DNA of 64,000 nt from Paenibacillus sacheonensis (GCF_009909195.1 NZ_JAAAMU010000003.1:1-64000); one strand, 5' to 3'; counted from the first letter of the stretch, positions 43,974-53,642 are shown. Numbers and translations: made by a program. The notes: a model not told the origin generated them from the letters alone.

Positions 43974-44843
43974 ATGGTGACGATTCAGAACGTATCCGTA
44001 GTCGGAGCGGGGCAGATGGGCAGAGGAATCACGCAGGTCGCGGCGCTGGCAGGCTGCCGGGTACTGCTTCACGATACCGACGACGCTCGAGTCTCCGCGG
44101 CGCTCGAGGCGATCGGCAGCGCGCTGGCATCCGGCGCCTCCAAAGGTCGCATCTCCCCGGAAGAGGCGGCGATGGCGCTTGCGCGCATCGTCCCCTGCGG
44201 CAATTTGAGCGCGGCGGCCGAGGTCGAGCTGGTCATCGAAGCGGCGACGGAGAACATGGCGGTGAAGAAGAAGATTTTCAACAATCTGGACGGGATCTGC
44301 GGGAGACGGACCATCCTGGCCAGCAACACGTCTTCGCTGTCCTTGACGGAGCTGGCGGCGGCGACCCGGCGGCCGGAACGGGTGATCGGCATGCATTTTA
44401 TGAACCCCGTGCCGGTTATGAAGCTGGTCGAAATCATCCGCGGGCTGCGAACGAGCGACGAGACGTACGCGGAGACGGCGGCTCTCGTGGCGAGGATGGG
44501 CAAGACCGCGCTGGAGGTGCGGGATTTTCCGGGCTTCGTGAGCAATCGGGTGCTGATGCCGATGATCAACGAGGCCATCTATGCGGTGTACGAGGGCGTG
44601 GCGTCCGCCGAGACGGTGGACGGCATCATGAAGCTGGGCATGAACCATCCGATGGGGCCGCTCGCGCTGGCCGATCTGATCGGGCTGGATACGTGTCTGG
44701 CCGTCATGGAGACGCTGCACGAGGGGTTCGGCGATTCCAAATACAGGCCATGTCCCTTGCTGCGAAGCTACGTCCACGCAGGCTGGTTGGGTCGCAAGAG
44801 CGGCCGAGGGTTTCACGGCTATGACGATGCGGAGGGGAGCTGA
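43974..44843 (+). CDS. mmgB: 3-hydroxybutyryl-CoA dehydrogenase
   Basis: A 289-residue protein, start ATG 43974 with GAAAGGAG five bases upstream. It has the NAD-binding Rossmann loop VSVVGAGQMGRGI, the substrate-binding ILASNTSSLSL and the catalytic His in GMHFMNPVPVMKLVE, and MGPLALADLIGLDTCL in the C-terminal domain. It interconverts 3-hydroxyacyl-CoA and 3-ketoacyl-CoA. No low-complexity insertion is visible, unlike the genes on either side. The next gene starts eight bases after its stop. Confidence 0.95.
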   Translation: MVTIQNVSVVGAGQMGRGITQVAALAGCRVLLHDTDDARVSAALEAIGSALASGASKGRISPEEAAMALARIVPCGNLSAAAEVELVIEAATENMAVKKKIFNNLDGICGRRTILASNTSSLSLTELAAATRRPERVIGMHFMNPVPVMKLVEIIRGLRTSDETYAETAALVARMGKTALEVRDFPGFVSNRVLMPMINEAIYAVYEGVASAETVDGIMKLGMNHPMGPLALADLIGLDTCLAVMETLHEGFGDSKYRPCPLLRSYVHAGWLGRKSGRGFHGYDDAEGS

Positions 44844-44850
44844 ACTCCCA

Positions 44851-46017
44851 ATGAGGTTTCGGTTTTCGCAAGAACAGGAGGCGCTGCGGGAGCGGGTGAG
44901 GACGTTTGCACGGGCCGAAGTGGCGCCGGCGGTAATAGGAATGGAAGAGAACGATGCTTTTCCGCGCGAGCTGGTGAAGAAAATGGGGCGCGAGGGCTTG
45001 CTCGGCCTGCCGATCGCGGCCGAATGGGGCGGGAGCGGCTGCGACATGGTTTCCTACATGCTGGCAATCGAGGAGATCTCTCGTGTCAGCGCTGCCGCGG
45101 GGGTTATTCTGGCGGTGCATACGTCCGTCGGCACGCTGCCGATCGTCTACCATGGAACGTCCGGGCAGCAAAGCCGCTGCTTGCCGCGGTTAGCCTCGGG
45201 CGCTTGGCTGGGGGCGTTTGCGCTGACGGAACCGCATGCCGGCTCGGATGCATCGGCCATCCGGACAATCGCCCTTCGCAGGGAGGGCGGTTATGCGCTG
45301 TCGGGCACCAAGGTGTTTATCACCAACGCGGGCGAGGCGGACCAGTACGTGTTGTTCGCCGTCGTGCAGGACGATGCGGCGCAGACGAAGACAGGGAGCT
45401 CCAGTACCGGCGGCAGCGCCGGCGGAGGCATCACGGCTTTCCTGGTGAGCAAAGACACCCCGGGATTCACCGTAGGCCGCAAGGAGAAGAAAATGGGGCT
45501 GCGCGGCTCCAATACCTGCGAACTCATACTGGAGAACGTTCAGGTACCGGCGTCGCAGCGGCTAGGCGCGGAGGGGCAGGGCTTCCGCATTGCCAAATCG
45601 GCGCTGAGCGGGGGCCGCATCGGCATCGGCGCGCAGGCGCTCGGCATCGCGCGCGCGGCGCTGGCGCTGGCGGAACGCGAGCTGCCGCAGGTGCCGCGGC
45701 GCCAGCGGGCCAGAGCCGATGCGGAGCTGCTCGACCTGGCCGCTGCGACGGAGGCCGCCGCGCTGCTCGTCTACCGCGCGGCGGAGCTGCTGCAGCGCGG
45801 GCGTCCCTGCACGAAGGAGGCGTCCATGGCGAAAATGTTCGCCAGCGACACGGCCGTTCGCGTGGCGACGCGGGCACTGCAGTGGTGCGGTCCGGAAGGA
45901 CTGACGGAGGAGCACGCGGCGGAGCGTTACTTCCGCGATGCGAAGGTTACGCAGATTTACGAAGGGACCAACGAGATTCACCGAATCGTGATCTCGGGCG
46001 AGCTGCTGAAAGGATAA
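44851..46017 (+). CDS. mmgC: Acyl-CoA dehydrogenase
   Basis: A 388-residue acyl-CoA dehydrogenase with start ATG 44851 behind GGAGGGGAGC. The catalytic Glu is present (QIYEGTNEIHRIV), as are FALTEPHAGSDAS and GGRIGIGAQALGIARAAL. Two deviations: a Gly/Ser-rich stretch (KTGSSSTGGSAGGG) lies at ~180-193, and the RxQFGxPIxxFQ flavin segment is replaced by a short unrelated stretch (ERELPQVPRRQRARADAELL). The final GGYGYxxEY region is WCGPEGLTEEH. It is in-frame throughout, so expression is expected. Confidence 0.9.
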   Translation: MRFRFSQEQEALRERVRTFARAEVAPAVIGMEENDAFPRELVKKMGREGLLGLPIAAEWGGSGCDMVSYMLAIEEISRVSAAAGVILAVHTSVGTLPIVYHGTSGQQSRCLPRLASGAWLGAFALTEPHAGSDASAIRTIALRREGGYALSGTKVFITNAGEADQYVLFAVVQDDAAQTKTGSSSTGGSAGGGITAFLVSKDTPGFTVGRKEKKMGLRGSNTCELILENVQVPASQRLGAEGQGFRIAKSALSGGRIGIGAQALGIARAALALAERELPQVPRRQRARADAELLDLAAATEAAALLVYRAAELLQRGRPCTKEASMAKMFASDTAVRVATRALQWCGPEGLTEEHAAERYFRDAKVTQIYEGTNEIHRIVISGELLKG

Positions 46018-46044
46018 CGCCATCATTGGAAAGGAGGGATTGCG

Positions 46045-47118
46045 ATGGACGGAAGCGGTGGGAACGGTTATCGCTGCGACGTTGACAAAGGGACTGATTT
46101 TGGCGCCGGAGGTAATGGCGGCGTTGAAGGTGCGCTCGGCGAGGGCACTAGCGGAAGCGGGGTTAGCGGCAGCACCTCTATTGGCGCCAACGGCGCCGCG
46201 GGCGAGCACCGGCGCGGCGGCGGTAACCGAGCTTCCCCCGGCAAGCGCTTCAGGGAAGCAATTCGGCAAGAGAGGCCGCTGCAAATCGCGGGCGCCGTCA
46301 ATGCGTACGCCGCGATGCTGGCGCAGGCGACCGGATTCCGCGCGCTGTACGTCTCCGGCGCCGGCGTGGCCAACGCGTCCTTCGGACTGCCGGACCTTGG
46401 CATCACGACGCTGAACGACGTCGCGGAGGACGTGCGGCGCATCGCGGGCGCGGTGAATCTCCCCATCCTGGCGGACGCGGATACGGGCTTCGGATCCGCG
46501 TTCAACATCGCGCGTACGGTACGCGAGATGATCCGGGCGGGCGCCGCGGGCATTCATATCGAGGACCAAGTCGCCGCGAAGCGGTGCGGCCACCGGCCGA
46601 ACAAGGCGATCGTGCCGCAGGGCGAGATGGAGGACCGAATCGCCAGCGCGGCGGACGCGAGGCACGACGAGCATTTCGTGCTGATGGCCCGGACGGATGC
46701 GCTGGCTTCGGAAGGCATGGAGGGAGCGATCGCGCGCGCGCTGGCTTACGTGGACGCGGGGGCGGATATGATTTTCCTGGAAGCGGCGACCACGCTCGAG
46801 GAGTACCGGACGTTCACGGCCCGGGTGAAGGTACCGGTGCTCGCGAACGTGACGGAGTTCGGACGCACGCCGCTTATGACCGCGGAGGAGCTGGGCGGAG
46901 CGGGAGTGGCCATGGTGCTGTATCCGTTGTCGGCATTCCGGGCGATGAACGCCGCCGCGCTGCAGGTGTACCGGACGATTCGGGGGAAGGGAACCCAGGC
47001 GGACGCCGTTCATCTGATGCAGACGAGGGAGGACCTGTACGGGTATTTGGACTACTACGCTTACGAGCGCAAGCTGGATGCGCTGTTCGATGCAGGGAGG
47101 AAGCCGGAGGAGGGATGA
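46045..47118 (+). CDS. prpB: Methylisocitrate lyase with glycine-rich N-terminal extension
   Basis: A 357-residue enzyme of the isocitrate lyase/PEP mutase family. Residues ~67-357 are a complete Prp[19 protein letters not shown], metal-binding LADADTGFG, and the catalytic KRCGHR (normally KKCGHR). It splits methylisocitrate to pyruvate and succinate. The first ~65 residues are a Gly/Ala/Ser-rich extension not found in typical ~300-residue PrpB. Support for this start is the strong AAGGAGGG seven bases before ATG 46045. The next gene starts after three bases. Confidence 0.92.
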   Translation: MDGSGGNGYRCDVDKGTDFGAGGNGGVEGALGEGTSGSGVSGSTSIGANGAAGEHRRGGGNRASPGKRFREAIRQERPLQIAGAVNAYAAMLAQATGFRALYVSGAGVANASFGLPDLGITTLNDVAEDVRRIAGAVNLPILADADTGFGSAFNIARTVREMIRAGAAGIHIEDQVAAKRCGHRPNKAIVPQGEMEDRIASAADARHDEHFVLMARTDALASEGMEGAIARALAYVDAGADMIFLEAATTLEEYRTFTARVKVPVLANVTEFGRTPLMTAEELGGAGVAMVLYPLSAFRAMNAAALQVYRTIRGKGTQADAVHLMQTREDLYGYLDYYAYERKLDALFDAGRKPEEG

Positions 47119-47121
47119 AGG

Positions 47122-48684
47122 ATGGCGGCGAAGAAGCCAGGAGGGCTGGCCGGGGTCGAGGCAGGCACGACGGCGATCAGCACGGTGGGAAAAGACGGCT
47201 GCGGGCTGACGTACCGCGGATATGCGATCGAGGATTTGGCGGAGCACGGCAGCTTCGAGGAAACGGCGTACCTGCTCATACGCGGCAAGCTGCCGAACGT
47301 CGACGAGCTGACGGATTACAGGCGCAAGCTGGAGGCCGCAAGCCGGCTGCCGGCAGCGCTGCAGCGGATCTTGGAGCTGCTGCCGGCGGACGCGCATCCG
47401 ATGGAGGTGCTGCAGGCCGGCTGCGTCGCGCTCGGGACGCTGGAGCCCGAGCTCCCGGAGCGGCCGGCGGCCGATCTGGCGGACCGGCTCATCGCGTTGA
47501 CGGGGCCGATGCTGCTGCATTGGTACCATTATCACCGGCGGGGCGATGAGGACGACAGCCCCGTCAGCATCGCAGGCATCGGCAATGGGCAGACGCCGGA
47601 TCGGTCCGCCGATATCCGGAGGCCGCAATTCAGCGCGGATACGGATGACGGTCTGCCCGAGTCCGTCGGGCCGGAGGCAGACGGGGCAGCGTCCGATGAG
47701 CGAAGATCGGCCTCGGGCCGGGCCACGGTCAGCGGCCGGCAGCTCGCCCGCGAACCGAAAAGGGGGCGCGGCGATTCGGCGCCTGCCCGGAATGCGCCCC
47801 CCGTCGTGACCGGGGGTCCGCAGCCCGGGAGCGATTCGACGGCCGGATCCGCCCCGGGCAGCGCCGGGCGCGCGGCCCAAAGCATCCCCGCGTCTGGCGG
47901 CGGCGCTGCTCCGAGCAGTCCTGCTCCAAACGCCGCTCTAAGCCCTGCACCAAGCCCCGCGCCGGGCAGCCCGCAGTTTGCGGACATCGCAGCCGATGCT
48001 GCCGACGAGGACTATACCGTCGCAGGCCATTTTCTCTACCTGCTGCACGGCAAGCACGCCGCTATCCGGCACCGGCGCGTGTTCGACATCTCGCTCACGC
48101 TGTACGCGGAGCACGAGTTCAATGCATCCACCTTCGCCGCCCGCGTCACGGCGTCTACGCTGTCGAATTTCCATGCCTGCATCGCGACGGGCATCGGCAC
48201 GCTGCGCGGCAACCTGCACGGCGGAGCGAACGAAGCCGTCATGGAGCTGATCGAGCGATTCGGGACGCCGGAGGAAGCGGCAGAGGCCACGCGCGCTCGA
48301 CTGGCGGAGAAGCAGCTGATCATGGGCTTCGGCCATCGGGTGTACAGCGTGTCCGATCCGCGCTCCGACATTATCAAGAAATGGTCCGAGACGTTGTCGT
48401 ACTGGTCGGAGGACGGTTACTTGTACCCGGTCTCGGAGGCGGTCGAAGCCGTCATGCGGGAGGAGAAGGCCTTATTCCCGAATCTAGACTTCTACAGCGC
48501 GACGGCCTATCATTTCATGGGCATTCCGACCGCCATGTTCACGCCGATCTTCGTCATCGCGAGGCTGGCCGGCTGGACCGCCCATATTATAGAGCAGCGG
48601 AGGAACAATCGCATTATCCGGCCGTCGGCCGCCTACGACGGACCGGAGGTGCAGCCGTGGCTGGAGCTGCATGCCAGGCGTTAG
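47122..48684 (+). CDS. mmgD: 2-methylcitrate/citrate synthase with ~150-residue low-complexity insertion
   Basis: A 520-residue protein, while such synthases are usually ~370. Residues 1-141 are a normal N-terminal part (GLTYRGYAIEDLAEHGSFEE; LLHWYHYHRRG). Residues ~142-294 are an Ala/Gly/Ser/Pro/Arg-rich segment without secondary-structure pattern. The core resumes at DEDYTVAGHFLYLLHG, with catalytic His in NLHGGANEAV, His in FGHRVY and the Asp in LDFYSA. It condenses propionyl-CoA (or acetyl-CoA) with oxaloacetate. All catalytic segments are intact and in frame, so the insertion does not look like decay. Confidence 0.92.
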   Translation: MAAKKPGGLAGVEAGTTAISTVGKDGCGLTYRGYAIEDLAEHGSFEETAYLLIRGKLPNVDELTDYRRKLEAASRLPAALQRILELLPADAHPMEVLQAGCVALGTLEPELPERPAADLADRLIALTGPMLLHWYHYHRRGDEDDSPVSIAGIGNGQTPDRSADIRRPQFSADTDDGLPESVGPEADGAASDERRSASGRATVSGRQLAREPKRGRGDSAPARNAPPVVTGGPQPGSDSTAGSAPGSAGRAAQSIPASGGGAAPSSPAPNAALSPAPSPAPGSPQFADIAADAADEDYTVAGHFLYLLHGKHAAIRHRRVFDISLTLYAEHEFNASTFAARVTASTLSNFHACIATGIGTLRGNLHGGANEAVMELIERFGTPEEAAEATRARLAEKQLIMGFGHRVYSVSDPRSDIIKKWSETLSYWSEDGYLYPVSEAVEAVMREEKALFPNLDFYSATAYHFMGIPTAMFTPIFVIARLAGWTAHIIEQRRNNRIIRPSAAYDGPEVQPWLELHARR

Positions 48685-48713
48685 AACGACTAACGAGAGC
48701 GAGGTGATGGAGC

Positions 48714-50159
48714 GTGTCGCAAGCGCATGAACCGAACGTAAGACCCGAGCCGGATCAACTGCTCGTCGACATCGCCGATTATGCGGCGAATTACCGCATC
48801 CGGAGCGAGACGGCGTACGAGACGGCCCGTTATTGTTTGATGGATACGCTGGGCTGCGGCATTCTGGCCTTGAAATACCCGGCCTGCACGAAGCTGCTCG
48901 GACCCGTCGTTCCGGGAGCGGACCTGCCCGGAGGCGTCCGAATTCCCGGAACGTCCTACGAGCTTGATCCCGTGACGGCGGCGTTCAACATTGGGTGCAT
49001 GATTCGCTGGCTGGACTTCAACGATACGTGGCTGGCGGCGGAATGGGGTCATCCATCCGATAATCTCGGCGCGATCCTGTCCGCGGCCGACTATGTCAGC
49101 AGACGGAACGACGCCGCCGGCAAGCAGCCGCTCACGATGCGCGACGTGCTGACGGCCATGATCAAGGCGCATGAGATTCAGGGCGTCCTGGCGCTCGGAA
49201 ACAGCTTCAACCGCGTCGGGCTCGATCACGTCATTCTCGTCAAGGTCGCGTCGACGGCCGTCGCCGCAGGCCTGCTAGGCGGAACGAAGGACGATATCGT
49301 CAACGCGCTCTCGCATGCTTGGCTCGACGGCCATCCGCTGCGCGTTTATCGGCACGCGCCCAACACGGGCTCGCGCAAATCCTGGGCCGCGGGCGACGCG
49401 GCAGGCCGGGCCATCCAGCTGTCCTTCCTCACGCTGCGCGGCGAGATGGGCTATCCGTCCGCGGTAACGGCCAAAGGCTGGGGCTTCAGCGACGCGCTGT
49501 TCCGAGGCAAGCCCATCGCCCTCGAACGGCCCCTCGGCTCCTACGTCATGGAAAATGTCCTGTTCAAGGTCGCCTACCCGGCCGAGTTTCACGCCCAAAC
49601 GGCGGTCGAAAGCGCCGTCCGGCTTCATCCGGTCGTGTCGGGAAGGCTGGACGATATTGCCCGAATCGTCATCTCGACGCATGAATCGGCGATCCGCATC
49701 ATCGACAAGACCGGTCCGCTTCACAATCCGGCCGATCGCGATCACTGCCTCCAGTATATGACTGCGGTCGGGCTGCTCCACGGCAATCTGACGGCGGACC
49801 ATTACGAGGAGAACGCGGCGGCGGACCCCCGTATCGACAGGCTGCGCGGGCTGATGAAGGTGACGGAGAACGCGCAGTTCTCGCGCGATTACTTCGATCC
49901 GGATAAGCGGTCCATCGCGAATGGCGTCCAGGTGTTCTTCCGCGACGGCAGCATGACGGAGCAGGAGGTCACGGAGTATCCCATCGGCCATCGCCGCAGG
50001 CGGGAAGAAGGCATTCCGCTGCTGCTGCAGAAATTCGAAGCGAACCTGGCGACCCATTACAAGAGCGAGCGGGTGCAGCGGCTCGTTCAGCTGTGCGGCA
50101 ACCCGCAGGAGCTGGAAACGATGGCCGTCCATCGCTTCATGGACCTGCTCGCGAACTAG
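48714..50159 (+). CDS. mmgE: 2-methylcitrate dehydratase
   Basis: A 481-residue MmgE/PrpD protein, start GTG 48714 behind GAGGTGATGG. The N-terminal helical domain includes [12 protein letters not shown] and the active-site region [10 protein letters not shown], and [14 protein letters not shown]. The lid domain begins near 270. It dehydrates 2-methylcitrate to 2-methylaconitate. It ends the operon, with a terminator 17 bases on. Confidence 0.95.
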   Translation: MSQAHEPNVRPEPDQLLVDIADYAANYRIRSETAYETARYCLMDTLGCGILALKYPACTKLLGPVVPGADLPGGVRIPGTSYELDPVTAAFNIGCMIRWLDFNDTWLAAEWGHPSDNLGAILSAADYVSRRNDAAGKQPLTMRDVLTAMIKAHEIQGVLALGNSFNRVGLDHVILVKVASTAVAAGLLGGTKDDIVNALSHAWLDGHPLRVYRHAPNTGSRKSWAAGDAAGRAIQLSFLTLRGEMGYPSAVTAKGWGFSDALFRGKPIALERPLGSYVMENVLFKVAYPAEFHAQTAVESAVRLHPVVSGRLDDIARIVISTHESAIRIIDKTGPLHNPADRDHCLQYMTAVGLLHGNLTADHYEENAAADPRIDRLRGLMKVTENAQFSRDYFDPDKRSIANGVQVFFRDGSMTEQEVTEYPIGHRRRREEGIPLLLQKFEANLATHYKSERVQRLVQLCGNPQELETMAVHRFMDLLAN

Positions 50160-50176
50160 CGGCATGCTCTGCGCGA

Positions 50177-50216
50177 AGCCAAGGCAGCGGCTCTCCGCCG
50201 CCTTGGCTCACGACTT
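50177..50216 (+). terminator. Terminator of the mmg-like operon
   Basis: AGCCAAGGC and GCGG pair with CCGC and GCCTTGGCT, then TCACGACTTTTTC supplies the T tract. Confidence 0.9.
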
Positions 50217-50290
50217 TTTCGGCTTAACTGTGCTATGATGCTAGCAGATAGAGACGCTAGCAGCGAGCTGAGAGGAGGCCGGCAATCGGC

Positions 50291-51136
50291 ATGGGAAACT
50301 CGATTTTCAATCCTGATCGACTCTACAACGGGAGTTCGGATTTGCAGCTGCTCTACTGGGGCAAGGAAAGCTGCGCTCCCGGCCATTCTGTCGGTCCGGG
50401 CATCCGAGAGTGCTGGAAAGTGCATTTTATTCACGACGGGTTCGGGCACGTGACCGTCGGCGATTATACGTATCGGCTGTCGGCGGGCGAGGGCTTCATC
50501 GTCTACCCGCAGGTCGTGACCCACTACGAGGCCGACACGGACGAGCCATGGACCTATTCGTGGGTGGCGTTCCAAGGCGCGCAGCTGCGCGAGATCTTGG
50601 CCGGGACAAGCCTGTCTCCGGAGCATCCGGTATTCCCGATGGATCTGCGGACGATGCCGGGCCTCTACGACGCTCTGAACGAAGCGGTATCCCACGGAGG
50701 CGCGGCTGGCCTGCGGCTCACCGCATTGCTATATGAGTTCATGTTCGCGTTGACGGAAGCGGCTCCGGCCTCGTCGGCAACGCCGGCCGCCCGCAAACAA
50801 GACGGCTACGTGCACCGCAGCATCGGTTTTATCCAAACCCACTTCTGCGAAAATATTTCCGTCGGCCAGCTTGCCGCCCACATCGGCTTGGACCGCAAAT
50901 ATTTCTCCGTCCTGTTCAAGGAAGCGCTGGGCATGCCGCCGCAGCGGTATTTGCTTCACTATCGGATGGACAAGGCATGCGAGCTCCTGGAGAGCGGGGC
51001 CTATACCGTAGGCGAAGTGGCGCGTTCGGTCGGGTATCAGGATGCGCTGCTGTTCTCGAAAATGTTCAAAAAAGTGAAGGGCGCCTCCCCGAAGCGCTTC
51101 ATACCGGCTGGCATAAAGCCTGACTTTGTGACATAA
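50291..51136 (+). CDS. AraC-family regulator
   Basis: A 281-residue regulator, start ATG 50291 (GAGAGGAGG 12 bases before). The N-terminal cupin includes YTYRLSAGEGFIVYPQVVTHY; the C-terminal pair of helix-turn-helix motifs is ISVGQLAAHIGLDRKYFSVLF and YTVGEVARSVGYQDALLFSKMF with KVKGASPKRFIP. It lies 80 bases upstream of the aldo/keto reductase gene, which it may control. There is no nearby transporter before 53643. Confidence 0.9.
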   Translation: MGNSIFNPDRLYNGSSDLQLLYWGKESCAPGHSVGPGIRECWKVHFIHDGFGHVTVGDYTYRLSAGEGFIVYPQVVTHYEADTDEPWTYSWVAFQGAQLREILAGTSLSPEHPVFPMDLRTMPGLYDALNEAVSHGGAAGLRLTALLYEFMFALTEAAPASSATPAARKQDGYVHRSIGFIQTHFCENISVGQLAAHIGLDRKYFSVLFKEALGMPPQRYLLHYRMDKACELLESGAYTVGEVARSVGYQDALLFSKMFKKVKGASPKRFIPAGIKPDFVT

Positions 51137-51215
51137 CAATCAGCCTTGCTGACATTGGCTCGTCCTTCGCCTTCCAGTAAGATGGGAGGAGTGAAACGAT
51201 GAGGAGGATGGAGCA

Positions 51216-52208
51216 ATGACGTATATAGCAGAACAAGAACGATACGACAAAATGACATACAACCGTTCCGGAAAGAGCGGCCTTCGCCTGCCGGCGATCT
51301 CGCTCGGGCTGTGGCATAACTTCGGCGGCATCAACGTGCTGGAGAATCAGCGCGCGATGGCGAGAAGGGCATTCGACCTCGGCATTACCCATTTCGACTT
51401 GGCCAACAACTACGGGCCGCCGCCGGGTTCCGCGGAAGAGAACTTCGGCACGCTGCTGAAGCAGGACCTCGCGCCGTACCGGGACGAGCTCATCATCTCG
51501 ACGAAGGCCGGGTATTACATGTGGCCGGGGCCTTACGGCGAATGGGGCTCCAAGAAGAATCTCGTCGCGAGCCTGAACCAAAGCTTGACGCGGATGGGTC
51601 TCGACTATGTCGATATTTTCTACCACCACCGTCCGGACCCGAACACGCCGCTGGAAGAAACGATGAGCGCGCTCGATCTGATCGTCCGCCAGGGCAAGGC
51701 GCTGTACGTCGGCCTGTCCAACTACTCGGCGGAGCAGACCCGCGAAGCGTCGCGGATTCTCAAGTCGCTCGGCACGCCTTGCCTCATCCACCAGCCGAGC
51801 TATTCGATGCTGAACCGATGGATCGAGGACGGCCTGCAGGATGTGCTGGACGAAGAGGGAATCGGCTCCATCGCCTTCTCCCCGCTTGCCGGAGGCATGC
51901 TGACGGACCGCTACTTGAACGGCATCGCGCCGGATTCGCGCGCCGCCGGCCCTTCGGTCTTCATGAAGCCGGAGCAGGTGACGGAGGAGCGTCTGGCCAA
52001 GGTCCGCAAGCTGGACGAGCTGGCGAAGTCCCGCGGCCAGAAAATGTCGCAGCTGGCCCTCGCTTGGGTGCTCCGCGGCGGCCGCGTCACTTCCGCCCTC
52101 ATCGGCGCGAGCAAGGTCAGCCAGATCGAGGATGCCGTCGGCGCGCTGGCCGCGCTTGAATTTACCGGCGAAGAGCTGGCCTTGATCGAAGGTATTTTGC
52201 AAGGGTAA
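51216..52208 (+). CDS. Aldo/keto reductase (YghZ-like)
   Basis: A 330-residue NADPH-dependent reductase. The catalytic tetrad is visible as Asp in HFDLANNYG, Tyr in the same segment, Lys in STKAGYYMW and His in IFYHHRPD. The long loop GPYGEWGSKKNL is typical of the YghZ/Kv-beta-like group acting on L-glyceraldehyde-3-phosphate, methylglyoxal or similar carbonyls. The ATG at 51216 follows GAGGATGGAG. A physiological substrate is not shown. Confidence 0.93.
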   Translation: MTYIAEQERYDKMTYNRSGKSGLRLPAISLGLWHNFGGINVLENQRAMARRAFDLGITHFDLANNYGPPPGSAEENFGTLLKQDLAPYRDELIISTKAGYYMWPGPYGEWGSKKNLVASLNQSLTRMGLDYVDIFYHHRPDPNTPLEETMSALDLIVRQGKALYVGLSNYSAEQTREASRILKSLGTPCLIHQPSYSMLNRWIEDGLQDVLDEEGIGSIAFSPLAGGMLTDRYLNGIAPDSRAAGPSVFMKPEQVTEERLAKVRKLDELAKSRGQKMSQLALAWVLRGGRVTSALIGASKVSQIEDAVGALAALEFTGEELALIEGILQG

Positions 52209-52219
52209 CCCAGTAGAAT

Positions 52220-52247
52220 GCAGCGTATTTTCGGATACGCTGCGTTT
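52220..52247 (+). terminator. Terminator after the aldo/keto reductase gene
   Basis: GCAGCGTAT pairs with ATACGCTGC across TTTCGG, followed by GTTTCATTT. Confidence 0.8.
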
Positions 52248-52278
52248 CATTTCGCCGGCGGAGCATGCGCCGGCTGCA

Positions 52279-52324
52279 TGACCCCAATCGGGACACTTGG
52301 AAAAAAGTGTACTGGTTGGGGTTA
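52279..52324. repeat. 46-base imperfect inverted repeat resembling abutted IS ends
   Basis: TGACCCCAATCGGGACACTT (52279-52298) and its diverged inverse (52305-52324) match at 16 of 20 positions and are separated by only six bases. The TGACC...GACACTT ends resemble IS3/IS150-type terminal repeats. It could instead be a weak terminator, as TATTTG follows. Confidence 0.35.
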
Positions 52325-52457
52325 TTTGTGCTTTAATGAATGCATTCCGAGGGCCAAGCCCCGAATGAAGCATCTTTAGCAGAGAACGGGCACCCGGGCC
52401 GAGCTGTTTTCTCATGCCGGGGAATGCCCGCTAATCCCATGCACAGGAGGTTTTATT

Positions 52458-53360
52458 TTGGCGCATGACCGCAAACGATTTCATTTCGATAACTTGTATT
52501 TCTTGAATCCCAAGCAGTACGAGCTGTTCACGCTTTATCAGATCGGAGACTTGAGCTGCGATTCCGGGTATGTTCTGCAGGAGCATACGCAGGTCTGCTA
52601 CGAGATCACGTACATCATGTCGGGGAAGGGATGGTTCTCGACCAACGGCAGGCGAAGCGAAGTGGAGGCGGGGGACCTATATATCAATATCCCAGGCGAG
52701 GTGCATACGGGCGGCGCCGACGATAAGGAGCCGTTCCGTTATTTCTACATGGGGTTTCTGTTTAACTTGCAGCAGGACGACGACTACCGCGAGAGCTACG
52801 AGAGTCCGTTCATCCATATTCAGAAAATGCTGGACAAGCGGGAGAATCCGCTGACGAAGGACCGCCTGGACATGCAGCACACGTTCTTGAGCGCGCTGAA
52901 GGAATTCCGCAGCATGTCGCATTATTCGCAGATGATGACGCAGACGTATTTGAATCAATTGATCGTGCTGATGTACCGCAATTTCTTCTCCGATTGGGAC
53001 AGCACGTACCACTATGACCAAGGCAGCGGCGGAACGAAGGAGATCGTCTACAACGCCATCAGCTATATCGACAACAACATGCTGACGATGCAGGATTTGG
53101 CGGAGGTATCGAGGGTGCTCGGGTACAGCTATTCCTATCTCTCGCATCTGTTCACCGAGGAGACGGGGATCAGCCTGCGCAACTTCTATTCGCAGAAGCG
53201 GCTGCAGAAAATGATCGAGCTGATGAAATCGCAGACCTGCAGCATCACGGAAATCGCCTCGACCATGCAGTATCAGTCCATACATTCGTTCAGCCGCGCG
53301 TTCAAGAAGGCAGTGGGCTTGTCGCCTACGGAGTACATTCGTTTGTATGTCAAAGAGTGA
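52458..53360 (+). CDS. AraC-family regulator of the sugar cluster
   Basis: A 300-residue regulator. The start is TTG 52458, seven bases after CAGGAGG, and no other start fits. A cupin (YEITYIMSGKGWFSTNGR, YINIPGEVHTGG) is followed by the helix-turn-helix pair LTMQDLAEVSRVLGYSYSYLS and SITEIASTMQYQSIHSFSRAF. It is upstream of, and co-directional with, the ABC importer and oxidoreductase genes, which is the standard setting for a sugar-responsive activator. The 282 bases to the next gene hold only short palindromes (GCGTGAGCGCTCGC at 53415-53428). Confidence 0.9.
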   Translation: MAHDRKRFHFDNLYFLNPKQYELFTLYQIGDLSCDSGYVLQEHTQVCYEITYIMSGKGWFSTNGRRSEVEAGDLYINIPGEVHTGGADDKEPFRYFYMGFLFNLQQDDDYRESYESPFIHIQKMLDKRENPLTKDRLDMQHTFLSALKEFRSMSHYSQMMTQTYLNQLIVLMYRNFFSDWDSTYHYDQGSGGTKEIVYNAISYIDNNMLTMQDLAEVSRVLGYSYSYLSHLFTEETGISLRNFYSQKRLQKMIELMKSQTCSITEIASTMQYQSIHSFSRAFKKAVGLSPTEYIRLYVKE

Positions 53361-53642
53361 CTTGTTGTGTTCAATGTTTGGGGAGTGACCGGAGTGTCGA
53401 TATGGAGTCGGAAAAGCGTGAGCGCTCGCCTTTGTAGTCAGATTTCTACCTATACTCACTTATATGATCAAAGAAATTAGAACTACAACAGCGATTGGAA
53501 ATCCATATCGACCGCAGGTCATGCCCTTGCCATCATCTAAACAATGGCACAACTTTAAAGCATGAATGGTTAAATACAGCCCATCCCGATTCAGGTAAGA
53601 TCACCTTAAGCAACGCACTCTTGAAGAGGAAGAGGGGACGAT

